In this document: positions 15,300 to 20,072 of the stretch, piece after piece
Layout of the letters: every line of letters starts with the position of its first letter
Position numbering within the stretch: the first letter of the stretch is position 1
From: Eggerthellaceae bacterium
Lineage (GTDB): Bacteria > Actinomycetota > Coriobacteriia > Coriobacteriales > Eggerthellaceae
Reading direction: 5' to 3'
Assembly (NCBI GenBank): GCA_017960005.1
Contig: JAGCZM010000112.1
Location: 1-20,072 of the forward strand
DNA length: 20,072 nt
Notes under the pieces: model-generated
What the model was told of the DNA's origin: nothing
Seen by the model: the letters and a program-made list of their open reading frames with translations, nothing else
Databases searched by the model: none
Translations under genes and position numbers: made by a program

Positions 15300-15320
15300 T
15301 CGGCATAGACAATATGCCGA
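15300..15320. repeat. Perfect 8-bp inverted repeat in the LRR gene leader
   Basis: TCGGCATA (15300-15307), 5-base spacer, TATGCCGA (15313-15320). It lies about 40-60 bases upstream of the LRR start codon and may be an operator or an RNA hairpin in the leader. The next palindrome overlaps it by two bases. Confidence 0.55.
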
Positions 15321-15334
15321 CTATAAAAATAGTC
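15319..15334. repeat. Second palindrome in the LRR promoter region
   Basis: GACTAT (15319-15324), 4-base spacer, ATAGTC (15329-15334). On the minus strand it contains TATAGT, a plausible -10, with TTGTTT 15 bases upstream as a possible -35. It may therefore be a promoter-overlapping operator. The rest of the 149-base gap between the LRR and ligase genes (15262-15410) shows no convincing terminator. Confidence 0.4.
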
Positions 15335-15410
15335 TAGCTCAAACAAGGGGTTTTCGACAGCCGCTTTTTGGGATTATGCTGTTGTTCCCACGAAAACTTG
15401 ATGTTACTTT

Positions 15411-16430
15411 CTAATTGGTTCCCCAAGGGGTCAGGCGGGCATTTTGGACCAAGGTGTCCAAAACCTGAGCCATGCTCATGCCGCTTGCTTTGACCGCCGC
15501 CGGAAACAGAGACGTTTCGGTCATGCCGGGAACGGTTGCCGTTTCCAAAACACGGGGTGCGTTTCCGTCCCAAATCAAGTCGATACGACCGTAGTCATGC
15601 ATGTCGTAGGCGCGATATACTTCCAAAGCGGCAGCTTCGATCAACGCTTTCGCATGAGCGATTTGTTCGGGAGTTTTACCCAGAGAGCTGTCGCGAACCG
15701 GCGCGTAGTATTCGACGGCATTCGCATCCATACGCGCCGCCGTGTCGAATATCCCCGACTTGGGACAAATCTCGACGATACCCACTACGTTGGCATCCTC
15801 TCCGGTACCCATGATCGATACCGCCATCTCGCATCCTTCGATCCACTGCTCGATGACCACGCTGTCATCGTAAGAAAGCGCATCGAGGATGGCCGCTCCC
15901 AAATCCTCTTGACAATCGACGCGATGCACACCCAACGCGCTTCCGCCATGGGTGGGTTTTACCGCCACCGGAAATCCTCCGAACACACGCTCGGACACCA
16001 AATCGAGTGCGCTTGCCGCCCCCATGCTCTTAAACGCGTCACGCGCGATGCAGATGCCCTGGGGCCATGAGGCGATGGCTTCGCTTCCCTGCGCGGCACG
16101 ATATGCCGCCATGGTGGTATGAAGGCTGTCTTTATTCCAGGTGGAACGGCAGGTATGGGCATTGGAGCCCACATACGGGATACCGACAAACTCGAGCAGA
16201 CTTTGAATGGTGCCGTCTTCTCCGTGTTTGCCGTGCAATGCGATGAAAGCGACATCGGGACGCTCGCTTCGAAGCGTGGGTACCAACTCCTTGGTGGTAT
16301 CCAAGGCAAGTACCTTATAGCCTCCCTCCTCAAGGGCTTCGTAAATCCTTTTGCCGCTCTTTAAGCTGAACGCTCTCTCGAAACTGCTGCCACCCATCAA
16401 TACGGCAACTTTTTTGACCTTGTTCGTCAT
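15411..16430 (-). CDS. ddl: D-alanine--D-alanine ligase homologue with altered active site
   Basis: An ATP-grasp enzyme of 339 residues, normal Ddl length, expected to join two D-Ala (or D-Ala and another residue) for peptidoglycan precursors. Seen: VAVLMGGSSFERAFSLKSG (about 8-26, Glu18), ALHGKHGEDGTIQSLLEFVG (65-83), ATP-binding FPVAVKPTHGGSALGV (153-168), IEQWIEGCEMAVSI (193-206), GRIDLIW with Asp284, and VLETATVPGMT (294-304) with Glu296. Differences from the norm: the usual E-V-N-T-x-P-G-M-T is ETATVPGMT, so the metal-ligand Asn is Ala298; the omega-loop Tyr equivalent to E. coli DdlB Tyr216 appears to be Met234; and the usual GSS is GSA. Start ATG 16430 has AAGGAG 7 bases upstream, inside the last codons of the aminotransferase, one base after that gene's stop. 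It may be a true Ddl of unusual lineage or a ligase with different specificity. Confidence 0.82.
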   Translation of the reverse strand: MTNKVKKVAVLMGGSSFERAFSLKSGKRIYEALEEGGYKVLALDTTKELVPTLRSERPDVAFIALHGKHGEDGTIQSLLEFVGIPYVGSNAHTCRSTWNKDSLHTTMAAYRAAQGSEAIASWPQGICIARDAFKSMGAASALDLVSERVFGGFPVAVKPTHGGSALGVHRVDCQEDLGAAILDALSYDDSVVIEQWIEGCEMAVSIMGTGEDANVVGIVEICPKSGIFDTAARMDANAVEYYAPVRDSSLGKTPEQIAHAKALIEAAALEVYRAYDMHDYGRIDLIWDGNAPRVLETATVPGMTETSLFPAAVKASGMSMAQVLDTLVQNARLTPWGTN

Positions 16431-16431
16431 A

Positions 16432-17697
16432 TCAATTCTCCTTAATGGCGCCCGCTTCGATGAAGGCACGATACAGTTCCAGTCTTTCTTCTATCACTTC
16501 GGCCAAACGCCTGATGGCCTCTTCTATGTTTTGGGGAGTTTCGTAACAAAACGCGATGCGCATGCAGTTCTTGCCACGCATGCCGTCATTGTAAAAACCG
16601 TCTCCGGGGGTAAACGTCACACCGTGTTCCAGCGCCTCGGAAAGCATGCTTGAGGTATCGACGTACTTGGGAAGAGTTACCCATACGAAAAACCCTCCGG
16701 CCGGATGTGTCCAACTTGCCTCTTTGGGGAAATACTTCTCAAGCGCATCGAGCATCGCATCGCGGCGTGTCGCATAGGTTCTTACGAACTTCTGCAATGT
16801 TTTTTCCCAAGGGGTATCGGTAAAGTAGTGCTCCACCACGATTTGATTGAACGCGCTTCCGCACAGATCGGTCCCCTGCTTTACCAAATTGACTTTTGCA
16901 AAGACAGAGCGCGGACAAACCATCCAACCCAGACGAAGGCCGGGAGCAAACACTTTGGAAACCGTACCCAGATAAACGACCTTGTCGGATAAGGCGCGAA
17001 GCGGAAGCACGTGTCCTCCGTCGTATCTCAATCTTCCGTAAGGATCGTCTTCCACAATCATGAACCCGTATTCCTCGGCAAGCTCTATCAGACGTCTGCG
17101 ACGCGGAGGTGTCATGGTCACGCCACCCGGGTTTTGGAAATTCGGGATGGTGTACAAAAACTTGAGTTTGGGATTGTTCTTGCCGATGGATTTGAGTTCT
17201 TTTTCGAGCAAATCCATGCGCATGCCCTCTTCGTCGAACTCGACGAATCTCACGTCCGGTTCGTATGCGGAAAACGCCTGCAACGCGCCCAAATACGTCG
17301 GTCCTTCGGTGATGATGATGTCGCCGGGATCGATATATGTCTTGGCGATCAAATCAAGGGCTTCCTGAGCACCGGAGGTGAGCAGGATGTTTTCTGGTTT
17401 GGTGCGAACGCCGATGGCCTGCATCAGTTCGATGATGACTTTTTTTGTATTGAGGCGTCCGTCGGTGGAGCCGTATTGCAGTGCGGCCGCTCTCTCCTCG
17501 TCCCATGCGGCACGGGTGGCTTTTTGCACCGCCGATTTGGGGAGCAAACTGACATCGGGCATACCGCCGGACAAGCTGATGATATCGGGATTGGTCGCCG
17601 CGGCAAACAAATCACGCACTGCAGAAGAGCGCATCTTCGTGACGCGCTTGGCAACCTTGTCGCCTGTTTCATCGAATATCAAATGAGCAGAAGGCAT
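16432..17697 (-). CDS. PLP-dependent aminotransferase, class I/II (fold type I)
   Basis: A 421-residue cytoplasmic aminotransferase related to 2-aminoadipate (LysN), aromatic and MocR-type enzymes. Landmarks: SLSGGMPDVSLLP (about 41-53), LLTSGAQEALDLI (cofactor loop, about 105-117), IPNFQNPGGV (Asn189), EDDPYGRLRY (Asp217, Tyr220), Schiff-base Lys248 in GTVSKVFAPGLRLGW, and substrate-carboxylate Arg380 in CMRIAFCY. No DNA-binding domain, so it is not a MocR regulator. Substrate unknown. Start: ATG 17697 is preferred because a TATAAT box at 17737-17742 would start transcription after the distal in-frame codon at 17763, and AAAGAG lies about 7 bases upstream. It is separated from ddl by one base and carries ddl's ribosome binding site, so the two are co-translated and may serve one pathway. 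Confidence 0.9.
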   Translation of the reverse strand: MPSAHLIFDETGDKVAKRVTKMRSSAVRDLFAAATNPDIISLSGGMPDVSLLPKSAVQKATRAAWDEERAAALQYGSTDGRLNTKKVIIELMQAIGVRTKPENILLTSGAQEALDLIAKTYIDPGDIIITEGPTYLGALQAFSAYEPDVRFVEFDEEGMRMDLLEKELKSIGKNNPKLKFLYTIPNFQNPGGVTMTPPRRRRLIELAEEYGFMIVEDDPYGRLRYDGGHVLPLRALSDKVVYLGTVSKVFAPGLRLGWMVCPRSVFAKVNLVKQGTDLCGSAFNQIVVEHYFTDTPWEKTLQKFVRTYATRRDAMLDALEKYFPKEASWTHPAGGFFVWVTLPKYVDTSSMLSEALEHGVTFTPGDGFYNDGMRGKNCMRIAFCYETPQNIEEAIRRLAEVIEERLELYRAFIEAGAIKEN

Positions 17698-17736
17698 GTT
17701 TGGCTCTTTCGCTTCGTATAAGCAATACGTCGGTGC

Positions 17737-17763
17737 ATTATAACGCGCCGATGCAAAACACAA
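17737..17763 (-). promoter_or_regulatory. Promoter of the aminotransferase-ddl operon
   Basis: A consensus TATAAT (17737-17742) on the minus strand with TTGTGT (17758-17763) 15 bases upstream, a short spacing. It lies in the 82-base gap between the membrane-protein stop (17780) and the aminotransferase start (17697) and gives a leader of about 30 bases. Confidence 0.5.
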
Positions 17764-17779
17764 GGGTAACCGATTGTTC

Positions 17780-18244
17780 TCAGGCGGTCGGCGGATTGTC
17801 CTTCATCGCTTTTTTGCGGGCAAGAACCAAAAACACGTAGGCTGCCGCCATCAGAACCAATCCCGCTCCATCGAAATACACAAACCTTATGATGTTGGAT
17901 GCCAAAAGAGAATGTCCCGCGGGCAGAAACGCATAAATGTAAAGCTCACCGATCAAACCGACAATCTGCTGCGCCAAGACAACTGCACCCAAGACTTTGT
18001 ATTTCTTCGGATTGAGAATAAACAGCGGATAGGTGACATTCCACATCGCAAACGCGACTCCGAGACCCTGTATGGCCGCGGCTCCTACCTCCCCGCTCAA
18101 CTCATAGGCACCGGCATAATCTCCGGGAGCAAACACGAACATGAGCGCACAGAGCATGTTTACGACAAAAACCGCCGTATAAGCGATGCGTGCAACCCAC
18201 TCGCTTATGACTTCAATGCGTCTTGTTGTATTCGGTTCAGCCAC
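17780..18244 (-). CDS. Four-helix membrane protein of unknown function
   Basis: A 154-residue protein I do not recognise. It has about four hydrophobic helices (about 19-38, 54-78, 83-106, 118-142), a short charged N-terminus (MAEPNTTRRIE) and a basic C-terminus (ARKKAMKDNPP). No signal peptidase site, catalytic motif or cofactor motif is evident. It begins with GTG at 18244, supported by GAGGTGA about 5 bases upstream. It is transcribed away from the HAD phosphatase gene and has its own promoter candidate. It may be partly co-transcribed with the aminotransferase-ddl pair downstream, although that pair has a TATAAT of its own. Confidence 0.65.
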   Translation of the reverse strand: MAEPNTTRRIEVISEWVARIAYTAVFVVNMLCALMFVFAPGDYAGAYELSGEVGAAAIQGLGVAFAMWNVTYPLFILNPKKYKVLGAVVLAQQIVGLIGELYIYAFLPAGHSLLASNIIRFVYFDGAGLVLMAAAYVFLVLARKKAMKDNPPTA

Positions 18245-18273
18245 AAAATCACCTCATGGTTTGATTTTAGGGC

Positions 18274-18303
18274 ATTATAGTATGCGACGCATTTCCATGA
18301 CGA
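18274..18303 (-). promoter_or_regulatory. Candidate promoter of the four-helix membrane protein
   Basis: A consensus TATAAT on the minus strand at 18274-18279, with TCGTCA (18298-18303) 18 bases upstream as a partial -35. The leader to the GTG start would be about 22 bases. This 83-base divergent gap must also hold the HAD gene's promoter, for which I see only weak candidates. Confidence 0.45.
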
Positions 18304-18327
18304 CGGCACGCAAGGATACGGATCTCC

Positions 18328-19005
18328 ATGGCAACCAGAATACGACGCAAAAGCAATTCCATAATCAAAGGCATTCTGTTCGATTTGGACGGAACACTGC
18401 TCGATACCCGTGAGCTTATCTTGGCTTCGTTTCATTACACGATACAAACGGTGCTCGGATACGACAAGCCCGATGAAGTGTTGCTTGCCAAGGTGGGGCA
18501 GCCTCTCAACGTTCAGATGCGCGATTACGCCGCCACCGCGGAGAGAGCCGAAGAGATGTGCGCCATCTATCGCGCCCATAACCTCTCCATCCACGACGAT
18601 ATGGTCAAATCCTTTGAAGGGATAAAAGAGATGCTCGATATCCTCAAGAAAAGAGGTTATCGCATGGGTGTCGTCACCTCCAAGAAAAACTCCACCGCCC
18701 TGCGCGGATTGCGCGTGACGGGGTTGGACGGGTATTTCGAGAAAGTGATGGGATACGACGATTGCGTGTTTCATAAACCCGACCCGCGCTGCGTCATCGA
18801 AGGATGCAAATCCATGGGTTTAATCCCCGAAGAATGTGTTTATGTCGGCGACAGTCCCTTCGATATGCACGCGGGCATGGGTGCCGGCTGCATCTGCATC
18901 GGTGTTTTGTGGGGCATGTTTTCCGAAAAACGCCTGATTGAAGAAAAACCCGACCATATAGTCGGGCATCCCAAAGAAATCATCGAAATCCTCGATCTTT
19001 ATTAA
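18328..19005 (+). CDS. HAD-family phosphatase, PpaX/Gph-like
   Basis: A 225-residue haloacid-dehalogenase hydrolase with an alpha-helical cap, of the type annotated as pyrophosphatase PpaX or phosphoglycolate phosphatase. All four catalytic motifs are present: ILFDLDGTLLDT (nucleophile Asp19, acid/base Asp21), VVTSKK (motif II Ser), FHKPDP (motif III Lys) and YVGDSPFDMHAG (motif IV, Mg2+-binding Asp). The cap domain lies at about 30-95. Length and motif spacing are normal. Substrate cannot be read from sequence. Start ATG 18328 has AAGGA at 18312-18316, 11 bases upstream, a long spacing. It converges on tsaD, and the two stop codons overlap in TTAA. Confidence 0.88.
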   Translation: MATRIRRKSNSIIKGILFDLDGTLLDTRELILASFHYTIQTVLGYDKPDEVLLAKVGQPLNVQMRDYAATAERAEEMCAIYRAHNLSIHDDMVKSFEGIKEMLDILKKRGYRMGVVTSKKNSTALRGLRVTGLDGYFEKVMGYDDCVFHKPDPRCVIEGCKSMGLIPEECVYVGDSPFDMHAGMGAGCICIGVLWGMFSEKRLIEEKPDHIVGHPKEIIEILDLY

Positions 19006-20072
19006 TAAGGCATCTCGAGATCGGTGTGTGCAAGCGCGTCGCAATCGAATGAGAAAAACTTCTTTTGTTTGTATCTGTCCAGCGCCACAAGCGCAATCAT
19101 GCCGGCATTGTCTCCGCATGCCTTAAGCGGCGGCATGAGCAGGCGTACCTTCTTTTCTTTGCACATCCGCTCATAAGCGTTACGCAATGCCTTGTTTGCC
19201 GCAACGCCTCCGCCCAGACAAAACGCCTTTGCGCCGGTTTGATCGAGCGCGGATGCAGCCTTGGCAATCTGCACGTCGATGACCGCCTTCTCGAAACTCG
19301 CGCAGATATCGGCCACATCGAGGGATTCGATCTGCCCGTCTTTGATGGCCTGTCTTTGCTTGTTGATGTATACAACCACCGCTGTCTTTAACCCGGAAAG
19401 CGAGAATCGGTAATCTCCCGAATGTATCAATGCCCTCGGAAACGCGATGGCGTCGGGGTTTCCGTCTTGAGCGTATTTGGAGATGACGGGACCGCCGGGA
19501 TAACCCAGACCCAGTGCCTTGGCAACCTTGTCGAATGCCTCTCCCACCGCATCGTCGATGGTTGAGCCCAAGATTTCGTAGAGACCCCAGTCCTTCATAT
19601 GGACAAGCATCGTATTTCCCCCGGAAACCAAACTCACCACCGCCGGCGGTTCGAATTCTTTATCCGCCAACTTGTTGGCGTAAAGGTGTCCTTCCAGATG
19701 ATTGACGCCTATCAAAGGCTTATTGCTTCCCCACGCCGCGCCCTTCGCAAATGCCAATCCGACCACCAACGCTCCGAGTAATCCGGGGGCATATGTCACG
19801 GCGATACCGTCCATATCGCTCCAAGAAAGCTTTTCGATACCGAGGTTTATCGCCGCGATGCGCAGGCATTCCTCGCATACACCGCATATGGCCTCGATAT
19901 GCTTTCTGCCGGCGATCTCGGGAACGACGCCGCCGAATCGGGCATGGAAATCTATCTGGGATGCGACCACGTCGGCAATCAAATTGCCGTTTCCGTCGGT
20001 AATGGCGGCCGCCGTCTCGTCGCAGGATGTCTCTATGGCAAAGATATAAGGGGCGGGATGCTCTTTTTTGAC
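19002..20072 (-). CDS. tsaD: tRNA N6-threonylcarbamoyladenosine synthase subunit TsaD, 5' end outside window
   Basis: Catalytic ASKHA-fold subunit that transfers the threonylcarbamoyl group to A37 of ANN-decoding tRNAs, acting with TsaB and TsaE. Seen: IETSCDETAAA (nucleotide-binding start), GVNHLEGHLYAN (metal-binding HxxxH), SGGNTMLVHM, DDAVGEAFDKVAKALGLGYPGGP, FSLSGLKTAV, LGGGVAANKALR and CGDNAGMIAL (metal-binding Asp). All key residues are intact, giving 356 residues to the window edge. There is no ATG, GTG or TTG between the edge and the motif: 13 residues (VKKEHPAPYIFAI) precede ETSCDET, where TsaD usually has about 6-9. Translation therefore begins outside the window, either as an N-terminal extension or as a fusion to an upstream domain such as RimI or TsaB. 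It converges on the HAD gene with a 4-base overlap. Confidence 0.95.
   Translation of the reverse strand, partial: VKKEHPAPYIFAIETSCDETAAAITDGNGNLIADVVASQIDFHARFGGVVPEIAGRKHIEAICGVCEECLRIAAINLGIEKLSWSDMDGIAVTYAPGLLGALVVGLAFAKGAAWGSNKPLIGVNHLEGHLYANKLADKEFEPPAVVSLVSGGNTMLVHMKDWGLYEILGSTIDDAVGEAFDKVAKALGLGYPGGPVISKYAQDGNPDAIAFPRALIHSGDYRFSLSGLKTAVVVYINKQRQAIKDGQIESLDVADICASFEKAVIDVQIAKAASALDQTGAKAFCLGGGVAANKALRNAYERMCKEKKVRLLMPPLKACGDNAGMIALVALDRYKQKKFFSFDCDALAHTDLEMPY

Noticed and set aside
16432..17763. MocR-type transcriptional regulator
   Set aside because: The aminotransferase fold matches, but there is no N-terminal winged-helix DNA-binding domain; the residues upstream of ATG 17697 are low quality and probably untranslated.

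Overview
The window (about half G+C by eye) is a dense, Gram-positive-type chromosomal stretch. It carries a class A penicillin-binding protein, a D-Ala-D-Ala ligase homologue, a UgtP/MGDG-synthase-type glycolipid glycosyltransferase, strong AGGAGG-like ribosome binding sites and tightly packed genes. The protein flavour suggests an anaerobic, probably gut-associated actinomycete of the Coriobacteriia, but this is an impression and not a demonstrated assignment. I see no rRNA, tRNA, CRISPR array, insertion sequence or phage gene, and no gene-free stretch longer than about 220 bases.

Left part (1-2922): the 5' end of a class A penicillin-binding protein on the minus strand, divergent from a large U32-family (RlhA/TrhP-like) protein on the plus strand. 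Centre-left (2927-10449, minus strand): a compact operon read from right to left, GH2 beta-glycosidase, galactokinase, class II galactose-1-phosphate uridylyltransferase, asparagine synthetase. The joins are ATGA overlap, 8 bp and 13 bp. The first three genes form a cytoplasmic route from a beta-galactoside to UDP-galactose. The hydrolase ends in a very acidic tail of about 165 residues, the kinase in an Ala-rich tail of about 107 residues, and the uridylyltransferase lacks the usual N-terminal region.

Centre (10561-13765, minus strand): a small DUF5684-like membrane protein with a clear terminator. Upstream of it lies a putative lipid cassette: a Pr6Pr/AIG1-like membrane protein (possible fatty-acid ester hydrolase), a CrtO-like acyltransferase and a GT28 diacylglycerol-glycosyltransferase-like enzyme. 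A perfect 9-6-9 inverted repeat overlaps the presumed -35 region of this cassette and looks like a repressor operator. No carotenoid genes are present, so the CrtO homologue probably acylates some other glycolipid.

Centre-right (13772-18303, minus strand): a hairpin terminator; a secreted leucine-rich-repeat protein held by one transmembrane helix, with a charged cytoplasmic tail and tandem palindromes in its promoter/leader; a D-Ala-D-Ala ligase homologue with changed active-site residues; a fold-type I aminotransferase one base upstream of it; and a four-helix membrane protein of unknown function.

Right end: a plus-strand HAD phosphatase converges on tsaD (minus strand, running off the window). 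The two stop codons share the palindrome TTAA. TsaD has no start codon within the window and already has more residues before its ETSCDET motif than usual, so it may be the C-terminal part of a fusion. The most unusual items are the enzyme tails in the galactose operon, the altered ligase, the lipid cassette with its operator, and the receptor-like LRR protein.
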